Below, piece after piece: positions 8,931-17,882 of a stretch of DNA of 64,000 nucleotides (positions are counted from its first letter, which is position 1; every line of letters starts with the position of its first letter). The DNA comes from Alphaproteobacteria bacterium (lineage in GTDB: Bacteria; Pseudomonadota; Alphaproteobacteria; Rhizobiales; Rhizobiaceae): the NCBI GenBank assembly GCA_024742485.1, contig JANSYK010000001.1:682001-746000 (forward strand). Direction: 5' to 3'. The notes under the pieces were generated by a model. It was not told the DNA's origin. It did not search any database and saw nothing but the letters and a program-made list of their open reading frames with translations. The position numbers were made by a program, and so were the translations under genes.

Positions 8931-10250
8931 ATGATTCCCCGTTATTCCCGTCCCGATATGGTCGCCATCTGGTCACCCGAAACCCGATTTCGGATCTGGT
9001 TCGAGATCGAGGCACACGCCTGCGATGCGCTCGCCGAACTCGGTGTCATCCCCAAATCGGCGGCCGCCAAGATATGGGAAATGGGTGGTTCGGCGGAGTT
9101 TGACGTTTCGCGCATCGACGAAATCGAAAGCGTGACAAAGCATGACGTGATCGCCTTTTTGACCCATTTGGCTGAAATTGTTGGTCCCGAAGCGCGGTTT
9201 GTGCATCAGGGAATGACCTCCTCCGACATTTTGGACACCTGTTTCAATGTCCAGTTGGTCCGTGCCACCGACCTTCTGCTGGATGATTTGACGGCACTGC
9301 TGGCGGCACTGAAAAAGCGCGCCTTCGAGCACAAGGACACCATCACCATCGGACGCAGCCATGCGATCCATGCTGAACCGACAACCTTTGGGGTGAAACT
9401 GGCACAGGCCTACGCTGAATTCGAACGCTGCCGTACACGCCTTCTGGCGGCCCGCGAGGAGGTCGCGACCTGCGCCATTTCGGGTGCGGTCGGAACATTT
9501 GCCAATATCGATCCGCGGGTCGAGGAACATGTCGCCAAAGCCATGGGACTGTCGGCCGAACCGGTGTCCACCCAGGTCATTCCACGCGATCGCCATGCCA
9601 TGTATTTTGCGACTCTGGCGGTTATCGCCTCATCCATTGAGCGCGTCGCGGTGGAAATCAGACATCTGCAAAGAACCGAAGTTCTCGAGGCGGAGGAATA
9701 TTTTTCACCGGGGCAGAAGGGTTCCTCTGCCATGCCGCACAAGCGCAATCCCGTGTTGACAGAAAACCTGACCGGGCTGGCCCGCATGGTTCGCTCCTAT
9801 GCGCAACCGGCAATGGAAAATGTGGCACTCTGGCACGAGCGGGACATATCTCATTCGTCGGTGGAAAGAATGATTGGGCCAGACGCGACCGTCACCCTGG
9901 ATTTCGCATTGGCCCGCCTGACCGGCGTGATCGAAAAACTCCTGGTCTACCCTGACAACATGATGGCCAACCTGAACAAGTTTCGTGGCCTGGTCCATTC
10001 GCAGCGGGTTTTGCTCGCCCTGACTCAGGCCGGCACCAGCCGCGAAGACGCCTATCGCCTCGTCCAGCGAAATGCCATGAAGGTCTGGGAGGAGGGCAAG
10101 GATTTTCTCACTGAATTGCTGGCCGACGACGACGTGCGCAAGGCCTTGTCGGAAGAGCAGATTCGCGAAAAATTCGACCTCGCCTACCACACCAAACATG
10201 TGGATACGATTTTCGGCCGGGTGTTCGGCTCAGAGCATCCAGGCAACTGA
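8931..10250 (+). CDS. purB: Adenylosuccinate lyase
   Basis: A 439-residue fumarase/aspartase-superfamily enzyme that acts twice in purine synthesis, releasing fumarate from SAICAR and from adenylosuccinate. Diagnostic features are MIPRYSRPDMVAIW at the N-terminus, the FVHQGMTSSDILDTC helix, GRSHAIHAEPTTFG with catalytic histidine, and the family signature GSSAMPHKRNP. Length and architecture are standard for the bacterial PurB. It opens the pur block, about 1.1 kb upstream of purC, with a hydrolase and the DUF1476 gene between. Confidence 0.97.
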   Translation: MIPRYSRPDMVAIWSPETRFRIWFEIEAHACDALAELGVIPKSAAAKIWEMGGSAEFDVSRIDEIESVTKHDVIAFLTHLAEIVGPEARFVHQGMTSSDILDTCFNVQLVRATDLLLDDLTALLAALKKRAFEHKDTITIGRSHAIHAEPTTFGVKLAQAYAEFERCRTRLLAAREEVATCAISGAVGTFANIDPRVEEHVAKAMGLSAEPVSTQVIPRDRHAMYFATLAVIASSIERVAVEIRHLQRTEVLEAEEYFSPGQKGSSAMPHKRNPVLTENLTGLARMVRSYAQPAMENVALWHERDISHSSVERMIGPDATVTLDFALARLTGVIEKLLVYPDNMMANLNKFRGLVHSQRVLLALTQAGTSREDAYRLVQRNAMKVWEEGKDFLTELLADDDVRKALSEEQIREKFDLAYHTKHVDTIFGRVFGSEHPGN

Positions 10251-10266
10251 AGCGAATGAGTGAACG

Positions 10267-10821
10267 ATGAAGGCATCTGACGCCGAGATCCTGATCGTAC
10301 CCGGGTACAAGAATTCCGGCCCTGACCACTGGCAAAGCCGCTGGCAAACCAAGCTTTCAACCGCCCGGCGGGTGGAACAAGCGTCATGGGAAAAGCCCGA
10401 ACGTGAAGAGTGGACCGACTGCATCGCGGCGGCGGTCAATAAAACCGTGAAGCCGGCGATCATTGTGGCCCACTCGCTCGGAGCCGCAGCGGCCATCCAG
10501 GCAATACCGCGGTTCACCGTGAAAGTAGCCGGAGCTCTGCTGGTCGCACCACCCGATGTGGCAAACCCGAACATCCGTCCCAAACATCTCATGACGTTCG
10601 GGCCCTACCCGACCGACCCGCTGCCGTTTCCATCCATCGTCATCGCAAGTCGCAACGACCCGTTTTGCAGTCACGATGTTGCAGACGACATCGCGGCATC
10701 ATGGGGCTCACTGTTCATGGATGCCGGCGATGCCGGTCATATCAACTCGGATTCCGGATTCGGTCCGTGGCCCGAAGGCTTGATGGTCTTCGCGAAATTC
10801 CTCGGTCAGATCGAAGGGTAA
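10267..10821 (+). CDS. RBBP9/YdeN family alpha/beta hydrolase
   Basis: A compact 184-residue serine hydrolase. An N-terminal ILIVPGYKNSGPDHWQSRW is typical of the RBBP9/YdeN family. The likely triad is Ser70 in VAHSLGAA, Asp131 in SRNDPF and His158 in AGHINSDSGFGPWPEG. The natural substrate of these enzymes is unclear. It follows purB by 16 bases and is probably read from the same transcript. Confidence 0.88.
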   Translation: MKASDAEILIVPGYKNSGPDHWQSRWQTKLSTARRVEQASWEKPEREEWTDCIAAAVNKTVKPAIIVAHSLGAAAAIQAIPRFTVKVAGALLVAPPDVANPNIRPKHLMTFGPYPTDPLPFPSIVIASRNDPFCSHDVADDIAASWGSLFMDAGDAGHINSDSGFGPWPEGLMVFAKFLGQIEG

Positions 10822-10829
10822 GTTGCGCC

Positions 10830-11150
10830 CTACTCCTCGACGATCTGTTGCATTGCCGTCTGCATCAATTCGTCCATGGTACGGCGAAGCTGGTGGTCGG
10901 ATTGCGCGACGCCAGCGGCATCGAAATCGCCACGGACTTTGCGAAACACGTCCTCGTCTCCGGCCTCTTCGAAATCGGCCATCACCACTTCCTTGGCGTA
11001 GGCCTCTGCTTCGTCACCTTCTTTGCCGAGCAGTCCGGCGGCCCAAAGGCCCAATAGCTTGTTGCGCCGGGCCTCAGCCTTGAAGCGCAACTCCTCATCA
11101 TGGGCAAATTTGTTTTCGTAGGCTTGGCTACGCTCATCCATGCCGCTCAT
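10830..11150 (-). CDS. DUF1476 / ATPase inhibitor zeta subunit-like protein
   Basis: A 106-residue helical protein beginning MSGMDERSQAYENKFAHDEE and continuing FKAEARRNKLLGLWAAGLLG, the hallmark of DUF1476. The Paracoccus member is the zeta subunit that blocks ATP hydrolysis by F1-ATPase. By homology this one should bind F1 in the cytoplasm. The start at 11150 is set by AGGAGA just upstream; a frame continuing to 11243 has no homology. It is transcribed away from purC, sharing a 251-base divergent region. Confidence 0.9.
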   Translation of the reverse strand: MSGMDERSQAYENKFAHDEELRFKAEARRNKLLGLWAAGLLGKEGDEAEAYAKEVVMADFEEAGDEDVFRKVRGDFDAAGVAQSDHQLRRTMDELMQTAMQQIVEE

Positions 11151-11186
11151 ATCAGGGTCTCCTGAAATAGTGTTCATTCGGTCGCT

Positions 11187-11203
11187 GGCAGTCTCAGACT
11201 GCC
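11187..11203. promoter_or_regulatory. 17-bp palindrome between DUF1476 gene and purC
   Basis: GGCAGTCT-C-AGACTGCC has perfect 8-base arms around one central base. It sits in the divergent intergenic region, 37 bases upstream of the DUF1476 start and 199 bases upstream of purC. Its shape is that of a dimeric repressor operator. No regulator can be assigned. Confidence 0.4.
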
Positions 11204-11305
11204 CGATTGATCCCTGTAAACCAAATCGCCGCTCAAAGATCAATCACTGCACGTACGCAAAGCGAAATAACACCTGAATACGTCAAAAATGAAGGCGTCC
11301 GCCGA

Positions 11306-11334
11306 TTGTGAAACAGCACGCTTTCGGCTAGAGC
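11306..11334 (+). promoter_or_regulatory. Candidate sigma-70 promoter for purC
   Basis: TTGTGA, a 17-base spacer and TAGAGC lie 68 bases ahead of the purC start. The -10 match is only moderate. Confidence 0.35.
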
Positions 11335-11358
11335 ACATCCTTGATGTCAAATTACGGT

Positions 11359-11384
11359 CAGTGCGACCCCTCGTGTACGCACTG
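11359..11384 (+). promoter_or_regulatory. Candidate leader hairpin ahead of purC
   Basis: CAGTGCG and CGCACTG pair perfectly around a 12-base loop. The hairpin ends 17 bases before the purC ATG, next to the probable ribosome-binding region, so it could modulate translation of the pur transcript. It does not look like a known purine riboswitch. Confidence 0.35.
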
Positions 11385-11401
11385 CGGAAACAGAGAAAAT
11401 C

Positions 11402-12166
11402 ATGGTTCGTCGTCGCCGCATTTACGAAGGCAAGGCCAAAGTTCTTTATGAAGGCCCGGAGCCCGGCACTCTCATTCAGTTTTTCAAGGACGATGCCACC
11501 GCCTTCAACAACAAGAAACACGACGTTGTTGAGGGCAAGGGTGTGCTCAACAACCGGATTTCCGAATATATATTCGAGCATTTGAACCGCATCGGAATCC
11601 CTACCCACTTCATCAAGCGCGTCAATATGCGCGAACAACTGATCAAGGAAGTGGAAATCATTCCACTGGAGGTTGTTGTCCGCAACATTGCGGCCGGACA
11701 ACTTGCCAAACGGCTCGGGATGGATGAAGGCACAGTGTTGCCGCGTTCGATCATCGAGTTCTACTACAAGGCGGACGCTCTGGACGACCCGATGGTTTCC
11801 GAAGAACACATCACTGCCTTTGGCTGGGCCAGCCCGCAAGAGATAGATGACATCATGGCGCTTGCCATCCGCATCAATGACTTCCTGTCCGGACTGTTTC
11901 TGGGAGTCGGCATTCAACTCGTCGATTTCAAGATCGAATGCGGCCGTCTGTTCGAGGGTGACATGATGCGAATCGTCGTCGCGGACGAGATTTCTCCGGA
12001 CAGTTGCCGTCTCTGGGACGTTGAAACCAAGAACAAGCTGGACAAGGACCGCTACCGCCGCGATCTCGGCGGGCTGGTTGAGGCCTATCAGGAGGTTGCA
12101 CGCCGGCTTGGAATCGTCAACCAGAACGAGCCGCACCGGGGAACCGGGCCGGTTCTCGTGAAATAG
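11402..12166 (+). CDS. purC: Phosphoribosylaminoimidazole-succinocarboxamide (SAICAR) synthase
   Basis: A 254-residue enzyme joining CAIR and aspartate with ATP. Motifs include [19 protein letters not shown], the [14 protein letters not shown] nucleotide site, [20 protein letters not shown] and [10 protein letters not shown], all standard for bacterial PurC. It is the first gene of a purC-purS pair (17-base gap) and lies divergent from the DUF1476 gene. Length equals the usual bacterial form. Confidence 0.97.
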   Translation: MVRRRRIYEGKAKVLYEGPEPGTLIQFFKDDATAFNNKKHDVVEGKGVLNNRISEYIFEHLNRIGIPTHFIKRVNMREQLIKEVEIIPLEVVVRNIAAGQLAKRLGMDEGTVLPRSIIEFYYKADALDDPMVSEEHITAFGWASPQEIDDIMALAIRINDFLSGLFLGVGIQLVDFKIECGRLFEGDMMRIVVADEISPDSCRLWDVETKNKLDKDRYRRDLGGLVEAYQEVARRLGIVNQNEPHRGTGPVLVK

Positions 12167-12183
12167 CGGCAGGATAGGTACAA

Positions 12184-12426
12184 GTGATCAAGGCGCGCGT
12201 GACCGTCACACTGAAGAACGGTGTTCTGGACCCGCAGGGCAAGGCCATCGAGGGTGCCCTCGGCACACTCGGCTTCGATGGTGTCGAGCAAGTGCGCCAG
12301 GGCAAGGTATTCGACCTGGAACTGGCCGGAACGAACGCATCAGAGGCCGAGCAGCAAATCACAGCCATGTGCGAGAAACTGCTGGCCAACACCGTGATCG
12401 AAAACTACGCGGTCGAGATTCTGTAG
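12184..12426 (+). CDS. purS: FGAM synthase subunit PurS
   Basis: An 80-residue subunit of the small-type formylglycinamidine ribonucleotide synthase complex (PurS-PurQ-PurL). The sequence IKARVTVTLKNGVLDPQGKA and the VEQVRQGKVFDLEL stretch are diagnostic. It follows purC by 17 bases. In most relatives purQ comes directly after; here a reverse-strand dioxygenase gene separates them, so stoichiometric co-expression of S and Q would need a second promoter. Confidence 0.95.
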   Translation: MIKARVTVTLKNGVLDPQGKAIEGALGTLGFDGVEQVRQGKVFDLELAGTNASEAEQQITAMCEKLLANTVIENYAVEIL

Positions 12427-12446
12427 GGCAGACGTGTTACTGTGGA

Positions 12447-13283
12447 TCACAATTCGGTCCGCACCGCCCACAATTCGGGAAAGAATGTCCGGTCCAGTGC
12501 CGTTTTCAAGAACCCGACACCGGACGATCCTCCCGTCCCCTTCTTGTGTCCGATGATCCGTTCCACGGTTTTCATATGGCGAAACCGCCATTGCTGAAAA
12601 TGATCTTCGACGTCGACCAGTTCCTCCGCCAGCTCATAGAGTTCGAAATACTGGTCTGGATTTCGGTAGATCTGCAGCCACGCCGCCGATAGCTCTTCGT
12701 TGATGACGTGGTTTTTCGAGAAATCGCGGTTCAACAGCGTATCGGGGATTTCGAACCCCTGGCGGGCAATCAGCGCAATTGCCTCGTCATATATGCTCGG
12801 CCCACGGAAGGCAGCCTGCATTCTTTCATAAATCTCGGGACGATGCTTGTGCGGAAGCAGCATGCGCGGATCCTTGGCGCCCAGGAGTATCTCGACCAGC
12901 CGATACTGATGAGACTGGAAACCGGATGCCTGTCCGAGAACATCGCGAAAGGTCAGGTAATCCGATGGCGTCATGGTGGAAAGCACATCCCAGGCGGTCA
13001 CCAGTTGCTCCTGAACCCGTGAAACCCGTGCCAACGCCTTGAATGCCAGACCTGCCTTGTCTTCACGCAGGTTGGCGATGGCAAATTCCAGTTCATGAAT
13101 GATGAGATTGAGCCAGAGTTCCTGCACATGATGGACGATGATGAACAGCATCTCGTCCTGCTTGTCGCTCAAAGGGGATTGGGCGGATAGCAAATCGTCC
13201 AGCCTGAGATAGTCGCCATAGGCCATGCGCTTCTCGAAATCGAGGCGCATGTCCTTTTCCACACGGCTTGTGTCATTGCTCAT
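12447..13283 (-). CDS. kynA: Tryptophan 2,3-dioxygenase
   Basis: A 278-residue heme enzyme that opens the indole ring of tryptophan to N-formylkynurenine. Motifs include MAYGDYLRLDDLLSAQ, FIIVHHVQELWLNLIIHELE (heme/substrate region), SGFQSHQYRLVE and a C-terminal FRHMKTVERIIGHKKGTGG. The start at 13283 has GGAGG 7 bases upstream; the longer frame to 13337 adds no homology. It is alone: no kynureninase or kynurenine formamidase is next to it, and it is inserted in reverse between purS and purQ. Confidence 0.95.
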   Translation of the reverse strand: MSNDTSRVEKDMRLDFEKRMAYGDYLRLDDLLSAQSPLSDKQDEMLFIIVHHVQELWLNLIIHELEFAIANLREDKAGLAFKALARVSRVQEQLVTAWDVLSTMTPSDYLTFRDVLGQASGFQSHQYRLVEILLGAKDPRMLLPHKHRPEIYERMQAAFRGPSIYDEAIALIARQGFEIPDTLLNRDFSKNHVINEELSAAWLQIYRNPDQYFELYELAEELVDVEDHFQQWRFRHMKTVERIIGHKKGTGGSSGVGFLKTALDRTFFPELWAVRTEL

Positions 13284-13485
13284 CTGGACCTCCAATCCGT
13301 TGGCCGCAAAGGCTGGCCGAGCACAAGAACCCGTCAAACGGCCACTGCATTCAATTTATTTTAAGCATAAACTAAATCCAGAGTAGTTGGCTTTGGATAG
13401 CTTGGCAACAGCTATCGCAATTCCAATTCACATGCGTTACAAGGCCGCAGACCCTCCCGATTCCGCATCTGGCGAAGCATCGATC

Positions 13486-14154
13486 ATGAAATCCGCAGTT
13501 CTCCTTCTTCCCGGACTCAATCGTGACCGGGACATGATTGCCGCACTGACGAAGATTTCCGGAAATCCGCCGCTGACGGTCTGGCAAACAGAGACCGAGA
13601 TCCCGGATGTGGACCTGATCGTCATACCTGGCGGTTTCTCTTACGGAGATTATCTTCGTTGTGGCGCGATCGCAGCCCGCATGCCGGTGCTGGACGCCGT
13701 TCGGAAAAAAGCCGCACAGGGTGTTCGCATCCTCGGTGTGTGCAACGGTTTTCAGATATTGCTCGAGGCCGGTTTGCTGCCGGGTGCCCTGATGCGAAAT
13801 GCGTCGCTTCGGTTTGTGTGCCGCGAAGTCGAACTGCAGGTGGCGAATGCACAGACCGCATTCACCAGTCACTACCAGGCCGGACAGATCATCCGTTGTC
13901 CCGTGGCGCATCATGACGGCAATTATTTTACTGAAGGCGAGACGCTGAAACGCATGGAGGACGGCAACCAGATCGTGTTCCGCTACGCCAATGGCAGCAA
14001 CCCGAACGGTTCCATCCATGATATTGCCGGTGTTATCAACCGGGAAGGCAATGTTCTTGGCATGATGCCTCATCCTGAAAACCTGATCGAGGACGCCCAT
14101 GGCGGAGACGATGGACGTCCCCTTTTCAGCGCCGCGCTTGGCATGGTCGCCTGA
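13486..14154 (+). CDS. purQ: FGAM synthase glutaminase subunit PurQ
   Basis: A 222-residue class I glutamine amidotransferase that supplies ammonia to PurL. Cys86 in LGVCNGFQ is the nucleophile, and MMPHPEN near the C-terminus supplies the His. [17 protein letters not shown] is the usual oxyanion region. The start [16 protein letters not shown] at 13486 matches family starts; an upstream extension to 13387 does not. Its own promoter would have to lie in the 202 bases between it and the divergent dioxygenase. Confidence 0.96.
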   Translation: MKSAVLLLPGLNRDRDMIAALTKISGNPPLTVWQTETEIPDVDLIVIPGGFSYGDYLRCGAIAARMPVLDAVRKKAAQGVRILGVCNGFQILLEAGLLPGALMRNASLRFVCREVELQVANAQTAFTSHYQAGQIIRCPVAHHDGNYFTEGETLKRMEDGNQIVFRYANGSNPNGSIHDIAGVINREGNVLGMMPHPENLIEDAHGGDDGRPLFSAALGMVA

Positions 14155-14631
14155 ATGCGCATCATGCCCCCCCAAACCCAAATCGTTCGTCACACGAAGA
14201 TTTTGAATCGACCTCGTTTGCGGATTGCCTCCGCCGTGGGGACGGCGGCGTTGGCCGGCCTGATCCTGAGCGGCTGCCAATCGTCTACGCCAGGCCCCGG
14301 CGACCAGAGCGCCGTTTCGTCCGACCGGGCCCTGACAACCATGGAACGGATTGCCAGGGCGGCAAGCCGATGCTGGTTCAAATCCGGCGACAAGCGATTT
14401 CGTCCCTATCGGCTGGCGCCGGAGCTCAATTCCTTCTCCGGGCGCCCCCGCATCCTCCTGGTGCCGGCCAGCCGGCCCGAGGATCGACCACTTGCTGTTA
14501 TCGAGGCCCAGGGTGATCCGGCAACCGTGCAGGCCTACGGTCCGTTAATGTCAGCGCCGGTTGGCAATCGCATGGCGACCGACATCAAGAGCTGGGCCGG
14601 CGGCTCGACCAGCTGTGGCGCAAAAACCTGA
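14155..14631 (+). CDS. Small predicted lipoprotein between purQ and purL
   Basis: A 158-residue protein whose ATG directly follows the purQ stop. The N-terminus has a basic stretch, a hydrophobic core and a lipobox LILSGC at about residues 36-41, so it is predicted to be a lipoprotein with an unusually long n-region; an internal start could shorten it. The rest has a [20 protein letters not shown] segment and a terminal Cys. I recognise no named family. Its location inside the FGAM synthase genes suggests co-expression, not a purine role. Confidence 0.72.
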   Translation: MRIMPPQTQIVRHTKILNRPRLRIASAVGTAALAGLILSGCQSSTPGPGDQSAVSSDRALTTMERIARAASRCWFKSGDKRFRPYRLAPELNSFSGRPRILLVPASRPEDRPLAVIEAQGDPATVQAYGPLMSAPVGNRMATDIKSWAGGSTSCGAKT

Positions 14632-14651
14632 AAGACGACCATCCCACCATC

Positions 14652-16886
14652 ATGACCCTCCCCGACACGATTGAGATTACGCCGGAACTGATCGAGGCCC
14701 ACGGGCTCAATCCCGACGAATATGACCGGATCCTGGAATTGATTGGCCGCGAGCCGAGTTTCACCGAACTCGGCATTTTCTCGGCCATGTGGAATGAGCA
14801 CTGCTCGTACAAATCATCCAAGAAGTGGCTGCGAACCCTGCCGACGGAGGGTTCGAGGGTTTTGCAAGGTCCCGGTGAAAACGCCGGTGTCGTCGACATC
14901 GGTGACGGCGACTGTGTGGTGTTCAAGATGGAAAGTCATAATCACCCGTCCTACATCGAGCCCTACCAGGGTGCCGCAACGGGTGTCGGCGGTATTCTGC
15001 GCGATGTCTTCACCATGGGTGCGCGTCCGATTGCCGCCATGAACGCCCTGAGATTCGGTGATCCCGATCACCCCAAGACACGGCACCTTGTCTCCGGCGT
15101 TGTCGCCGGCGTCGGTGGATATGGAAACAGCTTCGGCGTTCCCACGGTCGGCGGGGAAGTGGAATTTGATCCGCGCTACAACGGAAACTGCCTGGTCAAT
15201 GCATTCGCGGCGGGCCTTGCCAAATCCGACGCCATCTTTCTCTCCGAAGCCAAGGGGGTCGGCCTGCCGGTGGTCTATCTCGGCGCGAAGACCGGACGAG
15301 ACGGTGTTGGCGGCGCCACGATGGCGTCCGCTGAATTCGACGAATCCATCGAGGAAAAGCGACCTACCGTCCAGGTCGGGGATCCATTCACCGAGAAATG
15401 CCTGCTGGAAGCGTGTCTTGAACTGATGGCATCGGGTGCTGTCATTGCCATCCAGGACATGGGTGCCGCCGGTCTGACCTGTTCGGCGGTTGAAATGGGC
15501 GCAAAGGGAAATCTTGGCGTCGAGCTCGATCTCGACAAGGTTCCGGTCCGCGAAGACGCCATGAGCGCCTATGAAATGATGCTGTCCGAAAGCCAGGAGC
15601 GCATGCTCATGGTGCTGCGGCCGGAGCTGGAGGAAAAGGCCGAGGCCATTTTTGCCAAATGGGGACTGGATTTCGCAGTGGTCGGCAAAACGACCGATGA
15701 TCGACGGTTCCGGGTTTTTCATCACGACCATTGCGTCGCCGATCTGCCGATCCGGGAACTCGGAGACGAGGCGCCGGAATATGACCGGCCATGGCGCGAA
15801 ACGGGGCTGTATTCTCCCCTGCCCGCAGCCAGTATCGAAGAACCGGACGACTACGCCAAGGCACTGCTGCAACTCATCGGCTCCCCCAACAACAGCTCCC
15901 GGCGCTGGGTTTACGAGCAATATGATACGCTGATCCAGGGCAATAGCCTGCAACGACCGGGCGGAGATGCGGGTGTTGTCCGTGTCGAAGGGCACACAAC
16001 AAAAGCCCTTGCCTTTGCTTCGGACGTTACGCCGCGCTATTGCGAGGCCGACCCGTTCGAGGGCGGCAAACAGGCCGTTGCGGAATGCTGGCGCAACCTG
16101 ACGGCTACCGGCGCCGAACCGTTGGCCGCGACCGACAATCTCAATTTCGGCAATCCCGAACGGCCGGAAATCATGGGTCAACTGGTCAAGGCGATCGAAG
16201 GAATCGGTGAAGCATGCCGAACCCTCGGCTTTCCGATCGTTTCCGGCAATGTGTCCCTTTACAATGAAACCAATGGCGAGGCCATTTTGCCGACGCCAAC
16301 AATCGCCGGGGTCGGTCTCATCCCCGACTGGTCTCGAACGGCCGGCATTGGTACGGGCATGGACGGTGACGCAGTCATTCTGTTTGGCGGCGATGGCACA
16401 CATCTCGGACAGTCGGTTTATCTGCGCGATTGCCTCGGACAGACCGACGGTCCACCTCCGTCAGTCGACCTTCGTCTGGAAAAACGGAATGGCGACTTTG
16501 TCCGTTCAGCCATTCGCAACGGCCAGTTCAGCGCCTGCCATGACATTTCCGACGGTGGCCTGGCCCTTTGCCTGGCAGAGATGGCGCTCGCTGCCAATCG
16601 GGGTCTCGATATTGAAATCGATTTGTCCCAGGGACCGGCACATGCACAATTGTTCGGCGAGGATCAGGGCCGATATGTCGCAAATGTTCCTGCGGAACTG
16701 GCCAATTTTGTCTGCATGAATGCAGAAGGCGCCGGTGTTCCCTTTCGCCGGCTTGGAACGGTGACGGGCAATCGATTGACCATCGCCACCGTGCTCTCCA
16801 TATCATTAGAGGAATTGCGCCAAGCCCATGAATCATGGTTCCCTGATTTCATGAGCGAGAGCGGCGCACAATCAGACGCGGCTTGA
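14652..16886 (+). CDS. purL: FGAM synthase large subunit PurL
   Basis: A 744-residue small-type PurL, the ATP-dependent synthetase subunit that makes FGAM from FGAR with ammonia from PurQ. Visible motifs are [41 protein letters not shown]-like substrate-binding residues, [12 protein letters not shown], and [15 protein letters not shown] near residue 640. The length is normal for the small-type enzyme that needs PurS. It follows the lipoprotein gene by 20 bases. Confidence 0.97.
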   Translation: MTLPDTIEITPELIEAHGLNPDEYDRILELIGREPSFTELGIFSAMWNEHCSYKSSKKWLRTLPTEGSRVLQGPGENAGVVDIGDGDCVVFKMESHNHPSYIEPYQGAATGVGGILRDVFTMGARPIAAMNALRFGDPDHPKTRHLVSGVVAGVGGYGNSFGVPTVGGEVEFDPRYNGNCLVNAFAAGLAKSDAIFLSEAKGVGLPVVYLGAKTGRDGVGGATMASAEFDESIEEKRPTVQVGDPFTEKCLLEACLELMASGAVIAIQDMGAAGLTCSAVEMGAKGNLGVELDLDKVPVREDAMSAYEMMLSESQERMLMVLRPELEEKAEAIFAKWGLDFAVVGKTTDDRRFRVFHHDHCVADLPIRELGDEAPEYDRPWRETGLYSPLPAASIEEPDDYAKALLQLIGSPNNSSRRWVYEQYDTLIQGNSLQRPGGDAGVVRVEGHTTKALAFASDVTPRYCEADPFEGGKQAVAECWRNLTATGAEPLAATDNLNFGNPERPEIMGQLVKAIEGIGEACRTLGFPIVSGNVSLYNETNGEAILPTPTIAGVGLIPDWSRTAGIGTGMDGDAVILFGGDGTHLGQSVYLRDCLGQTDGPPPSVDLRLEKRNGDFVRSAIRNGQFSACHDISDGGLALCLAEMALAANRGLDIEIDLSQGPAHAQLFGEDQGRYVANVPAELANFVCMNAEGAGVPFRRLGTVTGNRLTIATVLSISLEELRQAHESWFPDFMSESGAQSDAA

Positions 16887-16927
16887 TCGCACACTGAAGA
16901 GACTTACAGAGCAACGGGGAGAACGAG

Positions 16928-17161
16928 ATGGCGATGCAGGCTGGAGACATCGAAGAAATGATCAAAGCCGCCATTCCCGATGCCAAGATCACGATCCGTG
17001 ATCTGGCCGGTGATGGCGACCACTATGCTGCCGAAGTGGTGTCGGAAAGTTTTCGCGGCAAAAGCCGCGTGCAACAGCACCAGATGGTCTATCAGGCACT
17101 GCAAGGCAATATGGGGGATGCTCTTCATGCGCTTGCCCTGCAGACCAGCGCCCCGGAATAA
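16928..17161 (+). CDS. BolA/IbaG family protein
   Basis: A 77-residue BolA-fold protein with the family core VVSESFRGKSRVQQHQMVYQ and a DLAGDGDHYAAEV strand. BolA-like proteins pair with monothiol glutaredoxins (Grx4) to bind a shared 2Fe-2S cluster. A Grx4 gene (18515) lies 1.35 kb downstream on the same strand. In related genomes bolA and grx4 are adjacent; here a small membrane peptide and an ArsR/SRPBCC pair lie between them. Confidence 0.93.
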   Translation: MAMQAGDIEEMIKAAIPDAKITIRDLAGDGDHYAAEVVSESFRGKSRVQQHQMVYQALQGNMGDALHALALQTSAPE

Positions 17162-17239
17162 AGCGCAACATTGTTTGAAGATCGAATGGCCGGTATGCTT
17201 TTCTGATCCGAAGCTCACTCGCTCTGACGGAGAACCGCA

Positions 17240-17395
17240 ATGATCAATATCATTGTCACCGTGGTCATCGTGTTTTTGACCATCATGATCGTCCCACTCT
17301 TCATGCGAAAAGAGCAAACCTGGAAACGAGCTCTGGTATCGGCCGCAATCGTTGCGGTGCTGATTACCCTGTGGGAGCTGTTCGGCGCCAGTTAG
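17240..17395 (+). CDS. Small two-helix membrane peptide (51 aa)
   Basis: A 51-codon frame starting at an ATG with GGAG 8 bases upstream. The translation begins MINIIVTVVIVFLTIMIVPL, then a basic FMRKEQTWKR loop, then a second hydrophobic stretch ALVSAAIVAVLITLWELFG. This is the pattern of two transmembrane helices with a positive connecting loop. I know of no named family. It sits 78 bases after bolA and could be read from the same message. Confidence 0.6.
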   Translation: MINIIVTVVIVFLTIMIVPLFMRKEQTWKRALVSAAIVAVLITLWELFGAS

Positions 17396-17546
17396 AGTAC
17401 ATCGGCTACGGGCGATATCCTCACGAACGCAATGGATCATCGACGACACTTTTGTCTCGCTGTCTGACAAGACAACCCAACGACCAGACCACTCTCCTCG
17501 GGTCGGAGCTGCCGTCAACCTGCCCATTTTCAAGGCTTGCCACTTC

Positions 17547-17579
17547 ATAAGAGATTTCTTATCATAAGGAATGTCTTAT
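17547..17579 (+). promoter_or_regulatory. Tandem ATAAG-N6-CTTAT operator at the arsR-type gene start
   Basis: Two perfect inverted repeats, ATAAG-AGATTT-CTTAT (17547-17562) and ATAAG-GAATGT-CTTAT (17564-17579), repeat with a 17-base period. The second includes the ATG at 17571. This is the expected layout for an autorepressing ArsR-family dimer binding twice on about the same DNA face. Confidence 0.7.
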
Positions 17580-17882
17580 GAAACAGTCTTTGCTGCGCTG
17601 TCCAATCCGGTCCGCCGCTCGATTCTGGAGCGTTTGCGCGACAATCCAAGTTCGGTCCGCAGCCTTGCCGACCAATTCCCCCACAGCCAACCAGCCATCT
17701 CCCAGCATCTCAAGACGTTGAAGGACGCCGGGCTGGTTGGCGATACCGCCGAGGGTACGCGGCGGATCTACCGCGTGCGTCCTGAGGGAATGCGCATGCT
17801 GAAATCCTACCTTGAACAGCATTGGCAGACATTTTTGCTGTCACTGGATGACAATGAAGAGGACGATCAGACCGATGATTGA
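17571..17882 (+). CDS. ArsR family (winged helix) transcriptional regulator
   Basis: A 103-residue repressor with FAALSNPVRRSILERLRDNP and the recognition-helix region FPHSQPAISQHLKTLKDAGLV, then a wing EGTRRIYRVRPEGM. There is no cysteine metal site, so it belongs to the ArsR/SRPBCC-linked group rather than the metal sensors. Two copies of an inverted repeat overlap its start codon, pointing to autorepression. Its stop overlaps the start of the SRPBCC gene by 8 bases, a typical regulator/AHSA1 pair. Confidence 0.92.
   Translation: MSYETVFAALSNPVRRSILERLRDNPSSVRSLADQFPHSQPAISQHLKTLKDAGLVGDTAEGTRRIYRVRPEGMRMLKSYLEQHWQTFLLSLDDNEEDDQTDD

Noticed and set aside
14814-16403. 529-codon open frame on the reverse strand of purL
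   Set aside because: It is antisense to a well-supported gene and shows no family motif; GC-rich codon bias creates such frames.
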